Shown here piece by piece: positions 55,493 through 63,817 of a DNA stretch of 64,000 nt (position 1 is the stretch's first letter; every line of letters begins with the position of its first letter). The stretch is from Agaribacillus aureus (GTDB lineage Bacteria > Bacteroidota > Bacteroidia > Cytophagales > Cyclobacteriaceae). The notes under the pieces are model-generated. The model was not told the origin of the DNA. It was given only the letters and a program-made list of their open reading frames with translations, and did no database searches. Both the position numbers and the translations under genes were made by a program. The stretch is from NCBI GenBank assembly GCA_030442055.1, contig JAUJEB010000001.1:248001-312000 (forward strand). The letters run 5' to 3'.

Positions 55493-57457
55493 ATGAAATT
55501 CAAACCATTAAATTTCTTGATGCTAACGTTGACCGGACTGTTTGTTTTCTCAGCCTGCAAGAATGGCATGAAACAAAACTCCGGCATCCTGAACAACCAA
55601 AGTGCTGCGCAAAAAGTTTACGTGGCACCGGGGGAGCATGACGAGTACTATGCATTTTTCTCAGGAGGGTTTAGCGGGCAGGTTAGTGTTTATGGGTTAC
55701 CCTCGGGCAGACTGTTAAAAATCATTCCCGTATTTTCTGTTGATGCCGAAAAGGGTTATGGATTTAATGAGGAGACCAAGCCGATGCTTAATACCTCCTT
55801 TGGCTTCGTTCCCTGGGATGATGCCCACCATCCGGAGCTTTCTCAAACCAATGGCATTCCCGATGGCAGATGGCTTTTTATCAATGGAAATAATACGCCG
55901 AGAATTGCAAAACTGGATTTATCAACTTTCGAAACCACCGAAATTATCGAAATTCCAAATAGCGGTGGCAACCACAGTTCTCCTTTCACCACTGAGAATT
56001 CCGAGTACGTAGTGGCTGGAACCAGGTTTAGTGTTCCATTTCCGCAAAAAGATGTAGCTATCGGTAGTTACAAAGACAATTTCAAGGGTGCATTGAGTTT
56101 TATAAAGCTGGATGAGGATGGACATATGGATATAGCCTTCCAGGTGCTGGTGCCCGGCTATGATTATGATCTTGCGCATTCCGGCAAAGGAAAATCGCAT
56201 GGCTGGACTTTTTTCACTACCTATAATTCCGAGCAAAGCCATACTTTGAAAGAAATAAATGCGTCTCAAAACGATAAGGATTTTATTGCCGCGGTCAATT
56301 GGAAAAAAGCTGAAGAGTATCTTGCTCAGGGCAAGGCACAGGATTATCCTACTGAATACCTGATCAATCGTTATGACGAACATTCCCATACCAGTACTTC
56401 CATTACCCGGAATTCCGTAAAAGTCCTGATCCCGGAAGAATGCCCAGGGTTGATTTATTATCTGCCCACCCCGAAATCTCCGCATGGCGTGGATGTGGAC
56501 CCCACCGGAGAGTACATTGTCGGTAATGGTAAACTGTCTGCGGACCTGACAGTTCATTCCTTTGATAAAATGATGACTGCCATTGCCAATGAAGCATTTG
56601 AAGAAACCATAGACGGTATCCCGGTTTTAAAATTTGAAGAAGTGCTGGCAGGTACTGTCAGCAGTGGCGGTCTGGGACCATTGCACACGGAATTTGATGC
56701 CGATGGCAATGCCTATACTACTTTCTTCATATCTTCTGAAGTAGTAAAGTGGAAAGTCGGCAGTTGGGAAGTACTCGACCGGGCTCCTTGTTATTACTCA
56801 GTAGGTCACCTGATGATACCGGGAGGCGACTCCAAAAAACCCTGGGGTAAATATCTCGTAGCGCTTAACAAGATCACCAAAGACCGCTACCTTCCCACAG
56901 GACCTGAGATGAATCACTCGGCACAGCTTTACGATATTTCCGGGGATAAAATGGAAATGCTTCTTGACTTTCCAACCGTTGGAGAACCTCATTACGGTCA
57001 GGGCATTGCAGCCGATGTTATAAAAAACAGATCTAAAAAAATCTACCCTTTGAATGATAATACACACCCCCATAACATCAAATCTGAGGCCGAGGCACGA
57101 GTAGAAAGGGACGGTGACGTCGTACGCATCTACATGACCTCCATTCGAAGTCATTTTGCGCCCGACAACATTGAGGGGATCAAAGTGGGTGACAAGGTAT
57201 ATGTTCACCTGACCAACCTCGAACAGGATTGGGATACGCCACATGGACTCAGCATTATGGGAGCGAGAAACGCGGAGCTGTTGGTTATGCCGGGACAGAC
57301 CGAAACACTTTACTGGGAACCTCAAAAACCGGGGGTATATCCATTTTACTGTACAGATTTTTGCTCTGCCCTTCACCAGGAAATGCAGGGTTACATCAGA
57401 GTATCTGAAGCAACCAGCGATATAAAATTATCCTGGTCTTTAGGAGAATCCATTTAG
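55493..57457 (+). CDS. nosZ: Nitrous oxide reductase, clade II type
   Basis: NosZ reduces N2O to N2 with the CuZ and CuA copper centres. The 654-residue protein has a lipoprotein-like Sec signal (LFVFSACK, Cys22) rather than the twin-arginine signal of clade I. The seven-bladed propeller includes DAHHPELS near 110 with the CuZ His pair 112/113, and further His positions as in GEPHYGQG. The C-terminal CuA cupredoxin domain has Cys620, Cys624, His628 and Met631 in CTDFCSALHQEM. It is the second gene of a seven-gene operon. The clade II label is supported by the signal type and by the neighbouring genes, and a tree would confirm it. Confidence 0.95.
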   Translation: MKFKPLNFLMLTLTGLFVFSACKNGMKQNSGILNNQSAAQKVYVAPGEHDEYYAFFSGGFSGQVSVYGLPSGRLLKIIPVFSVDAEKGYGFNEETKPMLNTSFGFVPWDDAHHPELSQTNGIPDGRWLFINGNNTPRIAKLDLSTFETTEIIEIPNSGGNHSSPFTTENSEYVVAGTRFSVPFPQKDVAIGSYKDNFKGALSFIKLDEDGHMDIAFQVLVPGYDYDLAHSGKGKSHGWTFFTTYNSEQSHTLKEINASQNDKDFIAAVNWKKAEEYLAQGKAQDYPTEYLINRYDEHSHTSTSITRNSVKVLIPEECPGLIYYLPTPKSPHGVDVDPTGEYIVGNGKLSADLTVHSFDKMMTAIANEAFEETIDGIPVLKFEEVLAGTVSSGGLGPLHTEFDADGNAYTTFFISSEVVKWKVGSWEVLDRAPCYYSVGHLMIPGGDSKKPWGKYLVALNKITKDRYLPTGPEMNHSAQLYDISGDKMEMLLDFPTVGEPHYGQGIAADVIKNRSKKIYPLNDNTHPHNIKSEAEARVERDGDVVRIYMTSIRSHFAPDNIEGIKVGDKVYVHLTNLEQDWDTPHGLSIMGARNAELLVMPGQTETLYWEPQKPGVYPFYCTDFCSALHQEMQGYIRVSEATSDIKLSWSLGESI

Positions 57458-57506
57458 CACAAACGGCAAGGGGTCAGCAATGATTTCCTTGCCCAAAACT
57501 ATGCAT

Positions 57507-58088
57507 ATGAGGAGAAGAATCAATTATTTGATGTTAATAGCATCCCTTTTGCTAGTGCTTTTATTTGTTTTTCCATTGTGGCGCATCACCCTGACCGCGC
57601 CACAATACCCTGACGGCATATCCATGTTTATCTGGATCAATAAGATCACCGGAGACAATGAATATACCCTGCAAAATATCAACATCTTAAATCACTATGT
57701 TGGGATGCAGTACATTGTGCCGGAATCCATTCCGGAGTTGACCTATTTTCCCTACATCATTTTATTTATGACGGCGGCGGGAGTGGCTGTTGCTTTCACC
57801 AATAACAAAAAATTGATTGGAACATGGCTGGTTACAATGTTGATTTTAGGCATTTTAGGAATATATGATTTCTATCTCTGGGAATACGATTACGGCCATA
57901 ATTTAAGTGATAAAGCACCTATCAAGGTGCCTGGAATGGCCTATCAGCCGCCTTTGCTGGGGACAAAGATGTTATTAAACTTTAAGGCAGACTCCTACCC
58001 ACACTGGGGTGGGGCTGTTCTGGGTTTATCCATTATTTTAAGTTATGTGGCATTGATTAAAAGTCGATTTAGCCATGAAAAAAGTTAG
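57507..58088 (+). CDS. Membrane protein of the nos cluster (NosB-like)
   Basis: This membrane protein has about four helices (after RRINYLMLIASLLLVLLFVF, around 85-105, 113-135 and 175-193) and periplasmic loops rich in Tyr and His. ATG 57507 (MRRRINY) is preferred, although an upstream ATG at 57480 is in frame. It sits between nosZ and nosL, where clade II clusters carry an uncharacterised membrane protein often called NosB. It may help copper delivery or electron flow. Its stop overlaps the nosL start by 14 bp, so the two are translationally coupled. Confidence 0.75.
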   Translation: MRRRINYLMLIASLLLVLLFVFPLWRITLTAPQYPDGISMFIWINKITGDNEYTLQNINILNHYVGMQYIVPESIPELTYFPYIILFMTAAGVAVAFTNNKKLIGTWLVTMLILGILGIYDFYLWEYDYGHNLSDKAPIKVPGMAYQPPLLGTKMLLNFKADSYPHWGGAVLGLSIILSYVALIKSRFSHEKS

Positions 58089-58536
58089 TACCTGGTTACT
58101 CGTTTGCTGGCTCGCCGCGGCCTGTTCTCAAAAGCCGGAACCCATCAATTACGGGCATGACGGATGTCACTATTGCAAAATGACCATCATGGACAATCGT
58201 TACGGCGCTGAGATTGTGACGGAGAAGTTCAAGGTCCTGAAATTCGATGCGGTGGAGTGTATGCTGAATTATCAAAAGGCCGCCGAGGCAAATCACGACA
58301 ATAGCCTCCTGCTGGTCACAGATTTTCAAAACCCGGGTAAATTGATAGATGCTACCGCTGCCTACTACCTGCGCAGCGCCAGCCTGCCCAGCCCTATGGG
58401 CATGTATCTTACCTCATTTGCCAGTCATCAGGCTGTGATGCAGACCATGGACCAACATTCGGGCGACAAGTATTCATGGCAGGACCTGACAAAGGAATTC
58501 CCTAATTTCCCTACATTAAATGACGGTGGCCAGTGA
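58075..58536 (+). CDS. nosL: NosL copper chaperone lipoprotein
   Basis: This 153-residue lipoprotein (signal ending LAAACSQK) binds Cu(I) and delivers it for CuZ assembly. The key motif GHDGCHYCKMTIMD near 29-40 has the C-x2-C-x-M pattern. FDAVECMLNY and the following strand-helix pattern match NosL. It overlaps the preceding membrane protein gene by 14 bp and nosD by 4 bp. Confidence 0.92.
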   Translation: MKKVSTWLLVCWLAAACSQKPEPINYGHDGCHYCKMTIMDNRYGAEIVTEKFKVLKFDAVECMLNYQKAAEANHDNSLLLVTDFQNPGKLIDATAAYYLRSASLPSPMGMYLTSFASHQAVMQTMDQHSGDKYSWQDLTKEFPNFPTLNDGGQ

Positions 58537-59774
58537 TTCGCGCGTTGACAATATGGCTGATGATCTCAGTGGCTCCTGCCTTCGTAAAAGCCGGAGATAC
58601 TTTAAGAGTAGGTGCTTCGTCACACTTTAAATCAATAAAGGCCGGCCTTCTTCAGGCGGAAAAGGGCGATGTTTTGTTGATTGAAAAAGGCTTCTACGCA
58701 GAGGGTACCATCCTCATTGATAAGTCTATCACCATTGCCGGTGTCGGTCGCCCCGTAATTGACGGTGAAAACAAACATGAGATCCTGCAAATAACTGCCG
58801 ACAGCGTTTTGATTACAGGATTGCAGATCCAAAATGTAGGGGTAAGCTACACCAAGGATTTTGCGGGGATTACCGGCGAAAAAGTATCGCATTGTGTTAT
58901 CGATGACAATATTCTATTAAATACCTTTTTTGGCATTTATTTAAAAAAAGCCAAAAACTGTAGGATAACTAATAACAAGATTGTTGGCCAGGCTGCAAAA
59001 GAGATCTCCAGCGGCAATGCCATCCATCTATGGTATTGCAAAAACATCGAAGTATTAAACAATAAGGTTAACAAGCACCGTGACGGCATCTACCTCGAAT
59101 TTGTAGACAGCACACTGATCAGCCATAATCTTAGTGAACACAATCTACGGTATGGCCTGCATTTCATGTTTTCCAATCACGACAACTATATAGGAAATAC
59201 GTTTAGAAATAACGGTGCCGGTGTAGCTGTCATGTTTTCCAAGCAAATCCAGATGATCGATAACAATTTTCTAAATAATTGGGGAGCAGCCTCTTATGGA
59301 TTATTGCTCAAAGAAATTTATGATGGAAAAATAGAAGGCAACACGTTCTCCATGAACACTATTGGCATGTACGGAGAAAGCGCCACACGTATCAGTATTG
59401 CACATAATGATTTTAAGCAAAATGGTTGGGCAGTCAAGTTTCTGGGAAGTAGCATGGACAATGAATTCACCTACAATAATTTTATTGGTAATACATTTGA
59501 CCTCACCACTGATAGTGGCCGTAATAACAACCGTTATATTCATAACTACTGGAGTAAATACACGGGCTATGATCTCGACAAGGACGGCTATGGAGATGTG
59601 CCGTACCGGCCCATGAAATTGTTCTCCTATATCATTAATAAATCCGGTTCATCTATTATACTGCTTCGATCATTTTTTATGGATTTAATAAATTTTGCTG
59701 AAAAGGTTACCCCGGTATTTACTCCTGCTACCTTGGTTGATAATTCCCCTTTAATGAAACCGTATCATGATTGA
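58533..59774 (+). CDS. nosD: NosD copper-site maturation protein
   Basis: The 413-residue exported protein starts at GTG 58533 inside the nosL stop (GTGA overlap) and has a Sec signal (ALTIWLMISVAPAFVKAG). It forms a right-handed parallel beta-helix with repeated N-x-x-x-G/N turns (CVIDDNILLNTF, NNKIVGQA, NCRITNNK), then a C-terminal segment YWSKYTGYDLDKDGYGDVPY, the NosD hallmark. With NosF and NosY it matures CuZ. The stop overlaps nosF by 8 bp. Confidence 0.93.
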   Translation: MIRALTIWLMISVAPAFVKAGDTLRVGASSHFKSIKAGLLQAEKGDVLLIEKGFYAEGTILIDKSITIAGVGRPVIDGENKHEILQITADSVLITGLQIQNVGVSYTKDFAGITGEKVSHCVIDDNILLNTFFGIYLKKAKNCRITNNKIVGQAAKEISSGNAIHLWYCKNIEVLNNKVNKHRDGIYLEFVDSTLISHNLSEHNLRYGLHFMFSNHDNYIGNTFRNNGAGVAVMFSKQIQMIDNNFLNNWGAASYGLLLKEIYDGKIEGNTFSMNTIGMYGESATRISIAHNDFKQNGWAVKFLGSSMDNEFTYNNFIGNTFDLTTDSGRNNNRYIHNYWSKYTGYDLDKDGYGDVPYRPMKLFSYIINKSGSSIILLRSFFMDLINFAEKVTPVFTPATLVDNSPLMKPYHD

Positions 59775-60510
59775 ATTCATCAACCTGAACAAATCCTTTA
59801 GCAAAAACCTGGTATTGGACAACCTGAATTTAAATGTCAGTGAGGGTAAAATATCTGCCGTACTTGGCCCAAATGGGTCTGGCAAATCGACCATTATCAA
59901 ATGTTTGCTGGGGTTGGTCCTTCCCGACAGTGGCCAGATCCTGTTCGATAGGCAACCCATCAGGAACACATGGCAGTACCGGGAAAAAATTGATTATTTG
60001 CCTCAGATAGCACGCTTCCCTGAGAATTTAGCGATTAGTGAACTGATAAAAATGATCACTGATATCAGGCAGCAGCAGGGTGACAGCGAAGCCTTAATCG
60101 AGCTTTTTGAGTTATCGCCCTTCATGCATAAGAAGATAAGGCACTTGTCGGGCGGTACCAGGCAAAAAGTGAATATTTTACTGACCTTTATGTTTAACAA
60201 TCCGGTTATCATACTGGATGAGCCAAGTTCAGGACTCGACCCCGTAGCCATTATCAGGTTGAAGGACCTGATTCATCGTGAAAGAGATAATGGCAAAACG
60301 ATCCTTTTCACATCACATATTATGAGTTTGGTAGAAGACCTGGCAGACGAAATCATATTTCTGCTGGAGGGAAAGGTATATTTCCAGGGGAGTAAGGAAG
60401 AAATTCTTCAATTTTCAGATAAACCGAATCTCGAAAATGCCATTGCCTCCATTATTAGCGGAGACATCCCCGATCCCCTAAAAAAAAAGCATTTAGCTAA
60501 TTACTTATGA
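59767..60510 (+). CDS. nosF: NosF ABC transporter ATPase
   Basis: The 247-residue ATPase of the NosDFY complex has Walker A GPNGSGKST near 34, signature LSGGTRQK near 124, and Walker B VIILDEPSSGLDP near 147. It powers delivery of a sulfur or copper species through NosY to NosD for CuZ assembly. Translation overlaps nosD by 8 bp and nosY by 4 bp (ATGA). Confidence 0.95.
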   Translation: MIEFINLNKSFSKNLVLDNLNLNVSEGKISAVLGPNGSGKSTIIKCLLGLVLPDSGQILFDRQPIRNTWQYREKIDYLPQIARFPENLAISELIKMITDIRQQQGDSEALIELFELSPFMHKKIRHLSGGTRQKVNILLTFMFNNPVIILDEPSSGLDPVAIIRLKDLIHRERDNGKTILFTSHIMSLVEDLADEIIFLLEGKVYFQGSKEEILQFSDKPNLENAIASIISGDIPDPLKKKHLANYL

Positions 60511-61289
60511 TAAAGATTCTCAAATATACGTGTTTTGATATGCTGAGGAGCTGGTGGAGCTATGCCTACTTTTTATTTTATTTTGTAACATCGGCCACAT
60601 TACTCAATTTTAGTGCAGATGCCTCCCGGGCTATTACCAGTCTGATGAATATCATCATTACACTGTGCCCTTTGATCAGTACCCTGCTGGTTGTCATGTA
60701 TTACTATAGTTCCAGGGAGTTTATCGAACTTCTCCTGGCACAGCCATTAAAAAGAAGTAGTTTATTGAAAGGGCAGTTTATTGGTCTGGCCGGCTCATTA
60801 TCACTTAGTTTTACCTTCGGATTGTTAATCCCGTTTTTGATCTTCGGCTTGCTTTCCTCAGAAAACATCATCAACCTTTCCACACTCATTGGTATCGGCG
60901 TCTTGCTGACATTCATCTTTTCTGCACTTGGCTATTTGGTCGCATTGCATCACGAAAACAAGATCAAAGGGTTTGGAACGGCCATATTTATATGGCTTTT
61001 TATGGCCGTCATTTACGACGGGTTATTTCTGTTTACTTTAGTACTTTTTAATGATTACCCTACCGACAAAATTGCCCTGGGGCTATCATTCCTGAATCCC
61101 ATAGATCTGGCACGCATCATCATGATGTTGAAACTCGATATTTCCGCTTTAATGGGGTATACCGGGGCACTTTTTAACAGCTTCTTTGGCAGCAACACCG
61201 GACTTATTATTTCGGTAGCGGCTTCGATAATCTGGGTCATCTTTCCAACCCATCTGTTTCTAAGAAAAGCTGCCAGGAAAGATTTTTAG
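60507..61289 (+). CDS. nosY: NosY ABC transporter permease
   Basis: The 260-residue membrane protein has about six helices (e.g. FYFVTSATLLNF, LSLSFTFGLLIPFLIFGLL, TFIFSALGYLVAL, GTAIFIWLFMAVIYDGLFLF) and a final positive RKAARKDF tail. It is the membrane partner of NosF and NosD. It is the last gene of the operon, convergent with the DinB-like gene at 61317, 27 bp away. Confidence 0.92.
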   Translation: MIKILKYTCFDMLRSWWSYAYFLFYFVTSATLLNFSADASRAITSLMNIIITLCPLISTLLVVMYYYSSREFIELLLAQPLKRSSLLKGQFIGLAGSLSLSFTFGLLIPFLIFGLLSSENIINLSTLIGIGVLLTFIFSALGYLVALHHENKIKGFGTAIFIWLFMAVIYDGLFLFTLVLFNDYPTDKIALGLSFLNPIDLARIIMMLKLDISALMGYTGALFNSFFGSNTGLIISVAASIIWVIFPTHLFLRKAARKDF

Positions 61290-61316
61290 AGGTGGGCCGC
61301 ACCTATTCGAACTTGG

Positions 61317-61955
61317 TTATTTTGATTCGGGAAACCCCGCATGTCCTTTAATATTGCGAATCTGCGTGAGATGTCTGTCGGCATGGGCAACGGAAATCAA
61401 CATTAATTGATGTAAATCCCGAAAATCTGCGTTCCCCTTGCCGCTGGGACTATAATACCGCCTAAAATCTTTATCAGTTTCCTCAATAAACCTGATCATT
61501 TCATTTCGAACCTGATTGAATGCATCTATGGCTTGCTCCCTGGAAGACCATCTTCCCCGGGGTTCCAGGTACCAGAGCGATTTGGCAGTGTTTTGACTGG
61601 TAATCTGGCTATAAGTCATCAGTTCCTCGTCCGTATCAGTAGCTAAATGACTTAAATTTGTCATTTCCGGAAATTGAGTGAGGACGGTAATTTCTCTTCG
61701 AAATAACACATCATGCATCTCCAGGTGCTCCACAACTTCACTAATGGACCAGGCGCCGGTATCAGGTTTGAATAACCATTGCTCCACACTCAGCTGATCT
61801 ACCTCGACCTGAAGATCAGTTTGTATTCTCCTCAATTCATCTACCAGATACACTCGCTCTTTTTGCGTCCAGGACTTCAGTGCCTGTCGTTCAGTGCGTT
61901 TGTTGTCTTTAGAATTTCCACAGCTGACACAAAAAACAATTAATAGAAGCGTCAT
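61317..61955 (-). CDS. DinB-superfamily lipoprotein
   Basis: This DinB four-helix bundle has His clusters in SEVVEHLEMHD and VAHADRHLTQIRNI. The lipobox VSCGN near residue 12 from ATG 61955 marks it as a lipoprotein. That start gives a short signal without a basic end. ATG 62036 is the alternative, and a longer frame to 62150 runs towards the repeat region and has no similarity. It is the third exported DinB-superfamily member in the window. It is transcribed towards nosY. Function is unknown. Confidence 0.78.
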   Translation of the reverse strand: MTLLLIVFCVSCGNSKDNKRTERQALKSWTQKERVYLVDELRRIQTDLQVEVDQLSVEQWLFKPDTGAWSISEVVEHLEMHDVLFRREITVLTQFPEMTNLSHLATDTDEELMTYSQITSQNTAKSLWYLEPRGRWSSREQAIDAFNQVRNEMIRFIEETDKDFRRYYSPSGKGNADFRDLHQLMLISVAHADRHLTQIRNIKGHAGFPESK

Positions 61956-62176
61956 AATTTTACTCGCAAAACCATTGACATCAGCGCTACGCAAATAGCG
62001 CCAAACATTGTTTTCTTTGCCTTTATCCAAATACATCTTATTTTCAAACTTTAAGATAAAACCCTGCCCAAAAGGTAAAAATAAAAATAGATCTGACCAA
62101 ACCCATCCAATTGTGGGCGCAGGCGCCGGGACAACTCCCAACCCCCACACCCATTCTCACACTCACTCACCAATCA

Positions 62177-62332
62177 CCCCTTCCGGCCAATTCGTTCATC
62201 TTAATCGACCTATACCCGCCGGGCCACCTTCCCCGGGGAAGGATTAATTATCCCTTTTTAAATAAGTAACAAAAAAGCAACTAAGATCACCCACACAACC
62301 TATCTACACTCACACTTCACACCCAAGAATTA
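62177..62332 (+). repeat. Tandem 156-bp repeat, unit 1 (dispersed copy 2)
   Basis: This unit starts CCCCTTCCGGCCAATTCG. It contains the perfect palindrome CCTTCCCCGGGGAAGG, ATTAATTATCC, and an end rich in CACACTCACACTTCAC. The next unit follows directly at 62333. The inverted third copy is at 40150-40311. Confidence 0.85.
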
Positions 62333-62478
62333 CCCCTTCCGGCCAATTCGTTCATCTTAATCGACCTATACCCGCCGGGCCACCTTCCCCGGGGAAGGAA
62401 TTAATTATCCATTTTTAAATAAGAGACAAAAAAAGCGACTATGACCACACACATGACCTGTCCACACTCACACTTCAC
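62333..62478 (+). repeat. Tandem 156-bp repeat, unit 2 (dispersed copy 3)
   Basis: The unit begins CCCCTTCCGGCC exactly 156 bp after unit 1 and is nearly identical through the palindrome and the ATTAATTATCC stretch. It ends in CACACTCACACTTCAC. Confidence 0.85.
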
Positions 62479-62497
62479 GCTCACTCTCACCCTCAAA

Positions 62498-63817
62498 CTA
62501 CTCCGCTCCAAGCGCTATTAGCTTATCAATATCATTATTGATGGATAAAGTTAACAGGGTCGTCGCTGTGCAGAAAACCGGGCTTGTAATACAGTGGTGG
62601 CCATTCCAGCTGCCATCGTTATTTTGAATACTTACCAGCCTGCCTGATATATTTTCATACCAGTCTTTCCAGGTTTTATCCTGGTTGATGATCAACGATT
62701 CACCCGTTTGCAGATAGCTCAAAAATTCCTCACCGCCATTATTTCCAAAACCCTGCATAACATTATCCTCCTGGGCAGTGTCTTTTGAAGACTCATAAAC
62801 CTGGTAAGCGCCAAAGTACTCCTCTGCCTCATCCTGATCAAATCCGATCTCCATTAACACTTCATCGGTCACTTTATCATCTTCCTTAATTTTACCTTCG
62901 CTCTTAGCCTTCTTTACGGCCTCTCTGACCTTTCTGGCCTGTTTAGCACTGGCTCTTGCCGATCCGGTAACGGAGTAAAGCACAATGCCCGCTCCTTTTT
63001 CTGTATTAACACTACCTGAGCTGGCGTCATAATTTCCTTTTTGGTAGTCTCTTGATCTTTTCAACACCACTTTATCGACCTCCACACCCATATGCTCGGC
63101 AGATTCCAAAGCATTGTTGGCCAGCGCGGACTGCAACACCCCGGCCCAACCTGCACCTTTAAAGCTGCCATCTGCCTCCTGTAGTTTTTGAATTTTAGCA
63201 ACACAGCTGTTCAAGGCTGCTGTCACACGATTTTTTAGCGGCTGATTATCATGAAGATAGTCTAATACATTGGTCAAAAACTGAACCGTTAAAATAGCAT
63301 CAATGTTTTCTCCCAACTTGGTTTGTATTTGGGTGTTGGTCTCCGTGGTAATTTTTAGCTGATTGGCAGGCGTATTTTCGACAGCGGCCAATATATACGC
63401 CAGCCCCTTACCTAATTCCTTACTGTATTTGCCTGAATTTAGCCTTGTTCCTGTGCGTAAAAGGGCCATGGACACCATGGCTGTAGTAGCAGGGTCTGCA
63501 TTAACCGCATGAGGGTCAATGACGTTTTGCCGGTGATGACTGCCTGCTCCCCACCCACCATTGGCAAGCTGGGCTTTGGTGATCCACGCTAACCCGCGCT
63601 CGGTGGCTAATCGAACGTTAGTCGGCGTGTTATATACAAAACTTGAATCTGATGATTCTTCTCCAAAGATGGTCTTAAATACACATCCTTTCTCGGTGTA
63701 ACAAACCGGGATCTCCTCGGTAGTGACCCTACTGGCTACCTGTTTGTTAAATGGATAAAAAAAGGCGAGCGCACTGGCTCCCATCAGGGCGATGCTCAAA
63801 AATTTAAATTTCATCAT
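62498..63817 (-). CDS. Secreted alpha/alpha-toroid (prenyltransferase/squalene-cyclase-like) protein
   Basis: This 439-residue protein has a Sec signal (IALMGASALAFFYPF). Its helical repeats carry the Q-x-x-x-G-x-W/F type motif: TKAQLANGGWGAGSHH near 80-95, KLQEADGSFKGAGW near 208-221, and a C-terminal SIQNNDGSWNGHHC. These belong to the terpenoid cyclase/protein prenyltransferase toroid fold. The lengthy charged insert (KAKSEGKIKEDDK) is atypical. No catalytic Asp motif of cyclases is clear, so it is probably a structural or inhibitor-like exported protein rather than a cyclase. The neighbouring repeats mark its downstream end, and the promoter region is cut by the window edge. Confidence 0.75.
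   Translation of the reverse strand: MMKFKFLSIALMGASALAFFYPFNKQVASRVTTEEIPVCYTEKGCVFKTIFGEESSDSSFVYNTPTNVRLATERGLAWITKAQLANGGWGAGSHHRQNVIDPHAVNADPATTAMVSMALLRTGTRLNSGKYSKELGKGLAYILAAVENTPANQLKITTETNTQIQTKLGENIDAILTVQFLTNVLDYLHDNQPLKNRVTAALNSCVAKIQKLQEADGSFKGAGWAGVLQSALANNALESAEHMGVEVDKVVLKRSRDYQKGNYDASSGSVNTEKGAGIVLYSVTGSARASAKQARKVREAVKKAKSEGKIKEDDKVTDEVLMEIGFDQDEAEEYFGAYQVYESSKDTAQEDNVMQGFGNNGGEEFLSYLQTGESLIINQDKTWKDWYENISGRLVSIQNNDGSWNGHHCITSPVFCTATTLLTLSINNDIDKLIALGAE

Larger units (their letters stand above)
62037..62497. other. Repeat-filled intergenic region
   Basis: About 460 bp are largely made of two tandem units of a 156-bp element with flanking CACACTCAC-rich sequence. No gene is supported, and short frames across it are artefacts of the repeat. 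Confidence 0.65.

Noticed and set aside
62008-62247. Plus-strand frame with repeated Pro-His-Thr content
   Set aside because: It lies across the repeat element and the start of the DinB-like gene on the other strand. Its content is a translation of low-complexity CACACTCAC sequence.
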